Shown here: positions 1 to 5,246 of the stretch, in pieces | Numbering within the stretch: the first letter of the stretch is position 1 | Layout: every line of letters starts with the position of its first letter | DNA from: Rhizobacter sp. | GTDB taxonomy: Bacteria > Pseudomonadota > Gammaproteobacteria > Burkholderiales > Burkholderiaceae_C | DNA: 5,535 nucleotides | Direction: 5' to 3' | Assembly (NCBI GenBank): GCA_025351675.1 | Contig: JANXVK010000123.1 | Span: forward strand, 1-5,535 | Translations under genes and position numbers: made by a program | Notes under the pieces: generated by a model | Database searches by the model: none | The model's input: the letters and a program-made list of their open reading frames with translations, nothing else | What the model was told of the DNA's origin: nothing

Positions 1-88
1 CCCCGGCCGGCTGCAATGGGTCGATGCTCGCCAGTCATGAGTGGCCGAGCTGGTGAGCCCCAAACCGTCTTACCGCTCTTGTCGGGCT

Positions 89-712
89 TTACTTGGGCAG
101 GCGCTGCAGCCGCGTGCCGTCCTTTGGCATTTCGTACTCGGCCATGTTGAGTTGCATAGCCAATAGCGTGTAGTAGGCGTTGATACCCGCCAAGTCAACC
201 ACTCCCTGCTTGCCGAAGCGCTTTTCTGCGCGGGCGAACGTGACATCAGAGACGCGTTTCGTGCGGTGCAGTTCCATCGAGAATTCATAGACGATCTCCT
301 CTTCGTCGTTCATCCCTACCGGCCGTCGACCGTCCGCGATTGCGTCAGCAATAGCGGGCTTGATGCCTGCCTTAAGCGCGATCGGATGATGCACGTACCA
401 CTCGTAGTCCTGTGTCCACTCACGCGCGGTGACCAAGATCGCAAGTTCGCTAAGCGTTGTTCCAATGGACGACTTGTAGCGCAGGTAATCGCCCATCGCG
501 CGGGCCTGACTCATCACCTGTGGGCTGTACATCAATGGCTCGAACGGACCGAAAACCGGGACTTTCCGGGCGGCCTCGAAGTCCACTGCCGCCTGCTTCT
601 GTTCGGGTGAATAGCTCGCTGGCGGGATGGTCGGAAGTCGAGTTTGGGCGAGGGCGGCCGAGGCGCAGAGCGCAGCGACGGAGAGAGCGATTTGCTTGAA
701 GCGGTCCGTCAT
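89..712 (-). CDS. Exported carboxymuconolactone decarboxylase family (AhpD-like fold) protein
   Basis: The 207-residue product begins with a classic Sec signal peptide: a charged MTDRFK head, a hydrophobic stretch to about residue 20, and a likely cleavage after Ala22 in the A-L-A/Q context. Cys16 is preceded by Leu, so it is not a good lipobox. The mature part is helical and resembles the carboxymuconolactone decarboxylase (CMD)/AhpD superfamily: residues 87-118 contain the REWTQDYEW and HHP elements followed by A-L-K-A-G, the usual position of the family's active-site helix. The AhpD CxxC pair is absent and the mature protein has no cysteine, so a thiol peroxidase-type role is unlikely. An acid/base role using Glu98, Asp102, Glu104 and His108/109 is possible but inferred. 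The start is supported by AGGAG (complement of 721-725) 8 nt upstream. The substrate is unknown. It appears to be a single-gene unit, with no same-strand neighbour close by. Confidence 0.85.
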   Translation of the reverse strand: MTDRFKQIALSVAALCASAALAQTRLPTIPPASYSPEQKQAAVDFEAARKVPVFGPFEPLMYSPQVMSQARAMGDYLRYKSSIGTTLSELAILVTAREWTQDYEWYVHHPIALKAGIKPAIADAIADGRRPVGMNDEEEIVYEFSMELHRTKRVSDVTFARAEKRFGKQGVVDLAGINAYYTLLAMQLNMAEYEMPKDGTRLQRLPK

Positions 713-720
713 GGTGGTGG

Positions 721-739
721 CTCCTGAAAAGTTATAACG
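721..739 (-). promoter_or_regulatory. Ribosome binding site and possible -10 element of the CMD-like gene
   Basis: Reading the minus strand, AGGAG (complement of 721-725) sits 8 nt before the ATG and is a strong Shine-Dalgarno sequence that fixes the start. Just upstream, the complement of 731-739 reads CGTTATAAC, whose TATAAC resembles a -10 box and would give a very short leader. No convincing -35 hexamer stands at 16-18 bp, so the promoter part is tentative while the ribosome binding site is solid. Confidence 0.5.
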
Positions 740-852
740 GTAGCCTGTCGCCTCGTGCCGCAGCAGTGTGGGAATCCCGGTGGCGCAGCCCCGCTTCCCC
801 TCCCGAGACTCCGAGCCCTGCGACTCAGCTTGGTCTCGCCGATTGCCACCTG

Positions 853-930
853 CGAACGACCGCTGCCGCCGTCGCTGACTTTTTCGGCGGCGTGAGCGAA
901 CGTCAAGTCCGGAGGTGGACCGGTCGTTCG
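853..930. repeat. Interrupted inverted repeat with nested stem
   Basis: CGAACGACCG at 853-862 is exactly complementary to CGGTCGTTCG at 921-930, giving 10-bp arms separated by 58 bp. Inside lies a second exact pair, GCCGCCG (865-871) and CGGCGGC (885-891). A further short pair, TCGCT (872-876) and AGCGA (895-899), competes with the inner stem. This could fold as a structured RNA or DNA cruciform. It resembles the dispersed intergenic repeats common in Burkholderiales, which often carry a GACCG/CGGTC core, but that identity is from memory and only one copy lies in the window. Confidence 0.5.
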
Positions 931-969
931 TTTAGAAAGCCGCAGCCGGCTCCTTTGGGTCGAGAGCGC

Positions 970-983
970 CGGTCCGCGGACCG
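970..983. repeat. Perfect 14-bp palindrome CGGTCCGCGGACCG
   Basis: The sequence equals its own reverse complement over all 14 bases. It begins about 30 nt past the stop codon of the minus-strand TIGR02450-type gene, so it could act as a short 3' hairpin (5-bp stem, 4-nt loop), but no T-run follows in the direction of that gene. It therefore does not meet the form of an intrinsic terminator. A protein-binding site is the other possibility. Confidence 0.4.
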
Positions 984-1012
984 AGACAGCAGACGCCCGG
1001 GACGGCCTCGCG

Positions 1013-1291
1013 TCAGACCCAACCTTGGCGCCACAGGGCGGCGTCGGTCAGCTCGCGCCAGTGCAGCAGATACACCTGCCCGGAATGCACGGCTTCCAGT
1101 TCGACCTGCTCGACGCGTATCGACGGCGGCTCGGGCTCGATAACCCGCATCACCACGAAATGCTTTTCGCGGTTGCGCGGCGTCACCGCCGTCCACTTTG
1201 TCAGCAAAAGATTTTTCGGGCTGAGCGGGTTCTTTCGCGTGCAGTGATTGGGCGCTGGCGCTATCGCCCCGGGTTCAGGAATCGATCTCAT
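1013..1291 (-). CDS. TIGR02450 family (Trp-rich, DUF2389-type) small protein
   Basis: The 92-residue product matches the pattern I know for the TIGR02450 family of small Trp-rich proteins of unknown function: N-P-x-S-P-K-x-L-L-x-x-K-W-T-A-V (residues 21-36), N-R-E-K-H-F-V-V (40-47), L-E-A-V (65-68), H-W-R-E-L-T-D (77-83) and a terminal W-R-Q-G-W (87-91). Conserved tryptophans fall at 33, 78, 87 and 91. The conserved region starts near residue 21; the first 20 residues are Pro/Ala-rich and unlike the family, so the true start might differ. The ATG chosen is the only in-frame one close upstream, but it has no clear Shine-Dalgarno sequence. A longer in-frame ATG at 1417 would overlap the region ahead of the neighbouring gene and adds unconserved, Cys/Arg-rich sequence. 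It is divergent from a TIGR03643-type gene. No enzymatic function can be assigned. Confidence 0.82.
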   Translation of the reverse strand: MRSIPEPGAIAPAPNHCTRKNPLSPKNLLLTKWTAVTPRNREKHFVVMRVIEPEPPSIRVEQVELEAVHSGQVYLLHWRELTDAALWRQGWV

Positions 1292-1444
1292 AGCTGGTGA
1301 TGATGCGCCCCGGCCAGTCCTGCGTGTGTCTGACCCGTGTACGCATGCGGCCCGCCGAGAACTCGCTTTGCATCGGGTCTGGGCCAGGCAGTCCGAAACC
1401 GGCAGGGTACACAACACGGGCCCGGCTGGTGCTTACCATGCGAC
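1292..1444. promoter_or_regulatory. Divergent intergenic region between the two small conserved genes
   Basis: These 153 bp must carry the promoters for both small genes if they are transcribed separately. I see no good sigma70 pair on either strand. GTGTAC at 1337-1342 and GTACAC at 1407-1412 form widely spaced inverted half-sites, and CGCATGCG at 1342-1349 is an 8-bp palindrome that touches the first. These are candidate regulator contacts only; six-base matches are weak evidence. Confidence 0.35.
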
Positions 1445-1720
1445 ATGCCAAAGCCGACACGCGCACTCGATGCTGCTGACATGTCCCGGGTCATCGAAAT
1501 GGCTTGGGAGGACCGTACCCCCTTCGAGGCGATCAAGATCCAGTTTGGGCTGGACGAAGCCGCGGTCATCGCCCTGATGCGTCAGCAACTGAAACTTGGA
1601 TCATTTCGCCTGTGGCGCGACCGCGTGCATGGCCGGAAAACGAAGCACGCCAGCATGCGGCCGGTTGCCCTGAAGGAGGGCCATCGGCATCAGGCGCGCC
1701 ACCGAACGCCGCAGCGCTGA
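1445..1720 (+). CDS. TIGR03643 family (DUF2805-type) small protein
   Basis: The 91-residue product carries the features I know for the TIGR03643 family of about 90-residue bacterial proteins without known function: M-S-R-V-I-E-M-A-W-E-D-R-T-P-F (residues 13-27), I-K-I-Q-F-G-L (30-36), V-I-x-L-M-R (41-46), S-F-R-L-W-R-D-R-V (53-61) and G-R-K-T-K-H (63-68). The middle section looks like a helix-turn-helix (P-F-E-A-I-K-I-Q-F-G-L-D-E-A-A-V-I), so DNA or RNA binding is conceivable, but this is inference. The last 18 residues are basic and unlike the core. The ATG at 1445 is preferred because it leaves a short lead ahead of the core; no strong ribosome binding site is visible and Met13 is an alternative. 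Both this family and TIGR02450 are, as I recall, often found near cryptochrome/photolyase genes in other bacteria; none is in this window. Confidence 0.85.
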   Translation: MPKPTRALDAADMSRVIEMAWEDRTPFEAIKIQFGLDEAAVIALMRQQLKLGSFRLWRDRVHGRKTKHASMRPVALKEGHRHQARHRTPQR

Positions 1721-1766
1721 AGCGACGGCACGCCTGTTTCAGGTGACTGCCAGTGGCCTGCCCGAA

Positions 1767-1931
1767 TCAGTCTACTTTAGGGTGAGACAGCAGGGCGCTG
1801 GCCGCTTCGACGCGCAGTGAAAGCTGTGGATTTTTGAACGTCAGCTGCAGCGTAATCACGCTGACCGCCCCATAGGCCGCGGTGTGCCGGTACCGCCAGT
1901 TCAAGTGACAGCGGAGCATTCGGTACCGCAT
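1767..1931 (-). CDS. Possible small protein or gene remnant (54 aa), unrecognised
   Basis: An ATG at the complement of 1929-1931 opens 54 codons to a TGA at 1767-1769. The C-terminal half reads V-I-T-L-Q-L-T-F-K-N-P, then L-S-L-R-V-E-A-A-S-A-L-L, and ends S-H-P-K-V-D. It is well mixed in hydrophobic and charged residues and unlike the Arg/Ser-rich shadow frames around it. The L-R-V-E-A-A-x-A-L-L segment recalls the helix seen at the end of some phage small-terminase-like and HEAT-like proteins, but the match is too short to name. The N-terminus (MRYRMLRCHLNWRYRH) is Arg-rich and less convincing, and only a weak GCAGG precedes the start. It could be a real small gene, the 3' end of a decayed gene, or chance. 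Confidence 0.3.
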   Translation of the reverse strand: MRYRMLRCHLNWRYRHTAAYGAVSVITLQLTFKNPQLSLRVEAASALLSHPKVD

Positions 1932-2140
1932 TGCCTGCGGAGGGCCGAAGGCCTAAGACCGCACCAACAGAGCTCTGATCGTGTCAGGGACCTAGCCATG
2001 GAAGAATTCTTGGTGCGTTGGATGAACGGCGCACCCTGTACCAAGAGCTGCCGATGCAACATCATGCCAATACGTCGCGAGAGGGACGGACTTGGACCGA
2101 TCGATACGATGCGTGATAGCCTAAGTTCACAGGGACACAG

Positions 2141-2154
2141 CGTTGCATGCAACG
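2141..2154. repeat. Perfect 14-bp palindrome CGTTGCATGCAACG
   Basis: All 14 bases read the same on both strands. It lies about 190 bp upstream of malQ in the non-coding stretch. It has the form of a dimeric regulator site but no gene start lies close by on either strand, so its role is unknown. Confidence 0.4.
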
Positions 2155-2177
2155 GCAAACCACCAAGACCAGTCAGT

Positions 2178-2302
2178 CGGCAACTCTTTGCCACAAGAAT
2201 CCGCGAGTCGGCAAGACATTGCTGGAGGAACCGGCACATCTCCTTGCGCAAACGCTGACAAGTGCTTGTTTCGTCAATGGAGGCACGGCAAGACTTTGCT
2301 GG
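2178..2302. repeat. Short imperfect direct repeats (CGGCAAGAC-TTGCTGG type)
   Basis: The 17 bases at 2209-2225 and 2286-2302 differ at a single position (CGGCAAGACATTGCTGG against CGGCAAGACTTTGCTGG). A weaker third copy at 2178-2194 matches the 2286 copy at 12 of 17 positions. The spacing between starts is 31 and 77 bp, so they are not a regular tandem array. They may mark a duplicated segment or repeated binding sites. Confidence 0.35.
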
Positions 2303-2304
2303 CA

Positions 2305-2320
2305 TCGACACGCGTGTCGA
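2305..2320. promoter_or_regulatory. Perfect 16-bp palindrome upstream of malQ, candidate operator
   Basis: TCGACACGCGTGTCGA equals its own reverse complement and ends 23 bp before the malQ ATG, just ahead of the AAGGA ribosome binding site at 2328-2332. A symmetric site here is well placed for a dimeric repressor acting on malQ or for a leader hairpin. The centre is GC, not the central CG typical of LacI-type maltose regulators, so the regulator family cannot be named. Function is inferred from position and symmetry alone. Confidence 0.4.
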
Positions 2321-2343
2321 CGTCCGCAAGGACCTTCCCGGCC

Positions 2344-3855
2344 ATGAACCTGAACCAACGCCGTGCCGGCGTGCTGCTGCACATCACCTCGCTGCCCGGC
2401 CCGCACGGCGTCGGCGACCTCGGCCCCGAGGCGCATCACTTCGTCGAGTGGCTGGCGTCGGCCGGCCAAAGCCTGTGGCAGATCCTCCCGACCACGCCGG
2501 TCGGGCCGGGCGATTCGCCCTACCAGAGCGTCTCGGCGTTCGCCGGCAGCCCGCTGATGGTGGCGCTGGAGCCGCTGGTCGCGAAGGGCTGGCTGGCCGC
2601 GCCCGAGTTGCCCGAGGGTGGATTCGGCGCCGAGCGCGTCGACTACGCGCGCGTCACGCCGTGGCGCATCACGCAGCTGCGCGTGGCGAGCCAGGCCTTC
2701 TTCGGCCACGCTGCGGAGGAAGACCGCGCTGCGTTCTCGGCCTGGTGCGCCACGCAATCGCACTGGCTCGACGACTACGTGTTGTTCATGGCGCTTGAGA
2801 ACGCGCATGCCGGCGCCTCGTGGTGGCACTGGCCGCAGCCGCTGCGCGAGCGCGAGCCGGTGGCGCTCGCGCAGGCGCGGCGCGAGCTGGCGCTCGAGAT
2901 CCGCTTCTGGCAATTCGTGCAGTGGTGTTTCGACACGCAATGGGCGGCGCTGAAGGCCCACGCGAACGAGCGCGGCGTGTTCATCATGGGCGACCTGCCG
3001 ATCTTCGTCGCGCACCACAGCGCCGATTGTTGGGCCCGACCCGACCTGTACGAGCTCGACGCCGACTTTCAGCCCGGCGTCGTTGCCGGCGTGCCGCCCG
3101 ACGCGTTCAGCGCCGACGGCCAGCGCTGGGGCAACCCGCTGTACCGCTGGGACCGCATGGCCGCCGAAGACTACGCGTGGTGGATCGCCCGTGTGCGGCG
3201 CGCGCTGGCGCAGGCCGACGCCTTTCGCATCGACCACTTCCGCGGCTTCGCGGCGTATTGGGAGGTGCCGGCGACCAGCCCCACGGCCATCGACGGCCGC
3301 TGGGTGCCCGGCCCCGGCAAGCTGTTTTTCGATGCGCTGGCGCGCGCCCTCGGCCCGCTGCCGATCGTCGCCGAAGACCTCGGCGTGATCACGCCCGACG
3401 TGACCGCGCTGCGCGACGGCTGCGGCTTTCCCGGCATGCGCATCCTGCAGTTCGCCTTCGGCGACGACGCGACCAATCCGTACCTGCCGCACCAGCACAC
3501 ACCGGCCTCGGTGGTCTACAGCGGCACGCATGACAACGACACCTCGCGCGGCTGGTGGGCGACCATCGGCGAGCGCGAACGTGTCTTCGCCGGCAGCTAC
3601 CTCGCGGCCGACCCGAGCGACGTGCACTGGGCGATGATCCGCGCTGCCTGCAACTCGGTCGCGAACACGAGCATCGTGCCGATGCAGGACGTGCTCGGCC
3701 TCGACGGCAGGCACCGCATGAACCTGCCCGGCACGCCGACCGGCAATTGGTCTTGGCGCTTCGAGTGGGCCATGGTTGGCAGCGAGCCGGGGCGGGTGCT
3801 GGGGCTGATGACGGCGGCGAGCGGGCGCGGGCCGTTCAAATTGCTGGGTCGTTGA
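2344..3855 (+). CDS. malQ: 4-alpha-glucanotransferase (amylomaltase, GH77)
   Basis: MalQ (EC 2.4.1.25) transfers alpha-1,4-glucan segments between maltodextrins in the cytoplasm, in maltose or glycogen breakdown. The 503-residue product has the length of the compact amylomaltase type and lacks the N-terminal extension of E. coli MalQ. Motifs in order: L-L-H-I-T-S-L-P-G (near 12-18), S-P-Y-Q-S (near 58), G-D-L-P-I-F-V-A (near 219), the nucleophile motif D-A-F-R-I-D-H-F-R-G with Asp297, the acid/base Glu344 in A-E-D-L-G, and the third catalytic motif H-D-N-D at 396-399. It ends with N-L-P-G-T-P and N-W-S-W-R, also typical. The start is the ATG at 2344, preceded by AAGGA (2328-2332) at 11 nt; the frame stays open back to an ATG at 2143, but those 67 residues have no family resemblance and lie in lower-GC DNA. 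No glg or other maltodextrin genes are adjacent. It converges with the aminotransferase gene. Confidence 0.95.
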   Translation: MNLNQRRAGVLLHITSLPGPHGVGDLGPEAHHFVEWLASAGQSLWQILPTTPVGPGDSPYQSVSAFAGSPLMVALEPLVAKGWLAAPELPEGGFGAERVDYARVTPWRITQLRVASQAFFGHAAEEDRAAFSAWCATQSHWLDDYVLFMALENAHAGASWWHWPQPLREREPVALAQARRELALEIRFWQFVQWCFDTQWAALKAHANERGVFIMGDLPIFVAHHSADCWARPDLYELDADFQPGVVAGVPPDAFSADGQRWGNPLYRWDRMAAEDYAWWIARVRRALAQADAFRIDHFRGFAAYWEVPATSPTAIDGRWVPGPGKLFFDALARALGPLPIVAEDLGVITPDVTALRDGCGFPGMRILQFAFGDDATNPYLPHQHTPASVVYSGTHDNDTSRGWWATIGERERVFAGSYLAADPSDVHWAMIRAACNSVANTSIVPMQDVLGLDGRHRMNLPGTPTGNWSWRFEWAMVGSEPGRVLGLMTAASGRGPFKLLGR

Positions 3856-3951
3856 TGTGCCCGGGGTTGGAACATTGACGCGGGATCAGGCCGGCGGGGC
3901 GCACTGCTCCGTTCGTGTCCCCCGGTGCCCTCGGCCCGCGCCTGCCAACGA
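3856..3951. other. Convergent intergenic region, possible weak hairpin
   Basis: These 96 bp separate two genes that end facing each other. CCGG-C-GGG at 3891-3898 can pair with CCC-CCGG at 3919-3925, with one bulged C and a loop of about 20 nt. No T-run follows on either strand, so this is at best a weak or Rho-assisted end for malQ and the aminotransferase gene. No gene is seen here. Confidence 0.25.
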
Positions 3952-5139
3952 TCAGCCAGCAGCCAAGTTTTCCACAGCGCACTCCACGCCGCCGCGCCCG
4001 AACGGAATGCCCTGCACCGTCATCGCTGCTTCGACGCCACCGAGGCAGCCAAGCACCATCGCCGCGTTGATGTCGCCGAGGTGCCCGATGCGGAACGCGC
4101 GGCCGGCGAGCGCACCGAGGCCACCGGCGATCGCGACCTCGAAGCGTTCGCGCGCGACCGTGCGCATCGCCTCGGGGTCGAGGCCGTCGGCGACCGTGAT
4201 CGTCGTGACCGAGACCGAGCGCGATGCCGGCAACTGGCCGAAGAAGCCGAGCGCGCCGGCCTCGCTCCAGCGTGCGACGGCGGCGTGCACGGCATCCGCG
4301 AGGCGGCGATGGCGCGTCAGCACCGCCGCCTCGCCCTCGCGGTCGATCAGCGTCAGCGCGGCTTCGAGCCCGGCGAGCAGACTCTGTGGCGGCGTGCCGC
4401 AGAATTTGCGGTACGACAGCGGGCTCTGGCGCAGCCGCCAGTCCCAGTAGAAACGCGGCGCGGGGTTCTTGCGCGAGACCGCCATCGCGACATCGTCGAC
4501 GGCGACGAAACCCAGCCCCGGCGGCACCATCAGGCCCTTCTGGCAGGCGCCCAGCACCACGTTCGCGCGCAGCGCGGTCATGTCGAACGGCGCTGCGCCG
4601 AGCGAGGCGACCACGTCGACAACGAACAGCGCCGGGTGGCCGGTGCGGTCGATCGCGGCGCGGATCGCCGACAGGTCGCTGGTGATGCCGCTGGCGGTGT
4701 CGGTGTGCACGACGAACACCGCGGCGATCGCGTGCGCGGTGTCGTCGCGCAGCGCGGCCTCGATGTCGGCCGGCGCGATCGGCAGCCCTTCGATCCACGG
4801 CGTGCCGATGACGATGCCGCCCATCGCGGTCGTCTGCTCCGCCCACGAGGCCGAGAAGTGGCCGGTGCCGGCAACGAGCACCTTCGTGCCGGGCTGCACC
4901 AGGTTCGCGATCACCGCCTCCCACGCGCCGTGGCCGTTCGCGGCGTACAGGAACACGTCGTGTTCCGTGTGCAGCAAGCGCTTCAGCCCGACCTCGCAGG
5001 CCGCGATGCAGCGGTCGACGCGCGGATCGGCCAAGTCCATCGGCTGGCGGCTCATCGCGTGCAGCACTTCGTCGGGCACACGGCTCGGGCCGGGCGAGTG
5101 CAGGAAACGGTGGCCGGGCAGGCGGGCGATGGGGGTCAT
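3952..5139 (-). CDS. Class V PLP aminotransferase, serine/alanine-glyoxylate type
   Basis: The 395-residue product is a complete fold-type I aminotransferase of class V. It begins with the family's F-L-H-S-P-G-P-S-R-V-P (residues 12-22) and has an A-A-N-G-H-G-A-W-E motif (66-74) for phosphate binding. Asp175 in F-V-V-D-V-V-A-S-L should contact the pyridine nitrogen, and Lys201 in C-Q-K-G-L-M-V-P-P-G-L-G is the Schiff-base lysine in the wording usual for serine-glyoxylate aminotransferases. G-T-P-P-Q (248-252) and F-R-I-G-H-L-G-D-I-N (349-358), with Arg350 as the likely carboxylate-binding residue, complete the set. The expected reaction moves an amino group from serine or alanine to glyoxylate (EC 2.6.1.45/44), but the exact donor cannot be read from sequence. 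Where relatives often carry H-N-E-T-S-T-G, this protein has H-T-D-T-A-S-G. The ATG start fits the family N-terminus; no strong ribosome binding site is visible. It is divergent from gabD. Confidence 0.93.
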   Translation of the reverse strand: MTPIARLPGHRFLHSPGPSRVPDEVLHAMSRQPMDLADPRVDRCIAACEVGLKRLLHTEHDVFLYAANGHGAWEAVIANLVQPGTKVLVAGTGHFSASWAEQTTAMGGIVIGTPWIEGLPIAPADIEAALRDDTAHAIAAVFVVHTDTASGITSDLSAIRAAIDRTGHPALFVVDVVASLGAAPFDMTALRANVVLGACQKGLMVPPGLGFVAVDDVAMAVSRKNPAPRFYWDWRLRQSPLSYRKFCGTPPQSLLAGLEAALTLIDREGEAAVLTRHRRLADAVHAAVARWSEAGALGFFGQLPASRSVSVTTITVADGLDPEAMRTVARERFEVAIAGGLGALAGRAFRIGHLGDINAAMVLGCLGGVEAAMTVQGIPFGRGGVECAVENLAAG

Positions 5140-5246
5140 GGGCGTTGTCTCGGGCGGGCGGTGGGGCGATGCGAACGGACCGGCGCGGGTGCTCGCCGGA
5201 ATGGCTATTCTTGTCGAAATCTCGACCCCGTTGACTGGAGAACCGC
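5140..5246. promoter_or_regulatory. Divergent promoter region, aminotransferase / gabD
   Basis: The 107 bp between two divergent starts should hold both promoters. For gabD, GGAG at 5237-5240 lies 6 nt before the ATG, and TATTCT at 5206-5211 is a possible -10 box without a clear -35. An inverted repeat, GTCGA (5213-5217) and TCGAC (5222-5226) with a 4-nt spacer, sits between them where a repressor could act on gabD. The aminotransferase side shows no clear promoter or ribosome binding site. Confidence 0.4.

Larger units (their letters stand above)
713..1012. other. Intergenic region without a recognisable gene
   Basis: No reading frame in these 300 bp gives a protein that looks real; the open frames are Arg/Ala/Pro-rich, as expected for shadows in GC-rich DNA. 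The stretch holds the upstream signals of the CMD-like gene at its left end, an interrupted inverted repeat with a nested stem (853-930), and a 14-bp perfect palindrome (970-983) just beyond the stop codon of the TIGR02450-type gene. Both flanking genes lie on the minus strand, so this is the 3' side of one and the 5' side of the other. Confidence 0.6.
1721..2343. other. Gene-poor, lower-GC intergenic stretch
   Basis: About 620 bp lie between the TIGR03643-type gene and malQ with no convincing large gene. A direct count gives 31 G/C of 60 at 2101-2160 against 45 of 60 at 2401-2460 inside malQ, so the base composition changes sharply. The open frames here, one on each strand between about 1884 and 2329, translate to Ser/Arg/Cys-rich sequence with no recognisable motif. 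What can be described is a 54-codon minus-strand ORF (1767-1931), palindromes at 2141-2154 and 2305-2320, and related short direct repeats between 2178 and 2302. The stretch may be eroded former coding or laterally acquired DNA. Confidence 0.55.

Noticed and set aside
17..963. TGGGTCGA shared at 17-24 and 956-963 as two copies of a dispersed repeat
   Set aside because: The match is only eight bases and the same motif also occurs inside gabD, so it is probably chance.
2012..2115. A short plus-strand segment reading L-D-E-R-R-T-L-Y-Q-E-L-P, like a transposase remnant
   Set aside because: About 30 residues without a start, and not recognisable as any transposase family; no terminal repeats or target-site duplication were seen.
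1884..2329. Open frames of 124 (plus) and 142 (minus) codons in the gene-poor stretch
   Set aside because: Both are rich in Ser, Arg and Cys with no hydrophobic patterning or known motif, and neither has a convincing ribosome binding site.
2143..2343. A 67-residue N-terminal extension of MalQ
   Set aside because: The frame is open, but the residues show no family resemblance, the DNA composition differs, and the ATG at 2344 has a ribosome binding site and begins the family's usual N-terminus.
2173..3714. A 513-codon minus-strand open frame opposite malQ
   Set aside because: It is Arg/Val/Ala-rich without domains, antisense to a gene with complete GH77 motifs, and explained by the high GC of malQ.
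3891..3925. Bidirectional intrinsic terminator between malQ and the aminotransferase gene
   Set aside because: The stem is bulged, the loop is long and no T-run follows on either strand.
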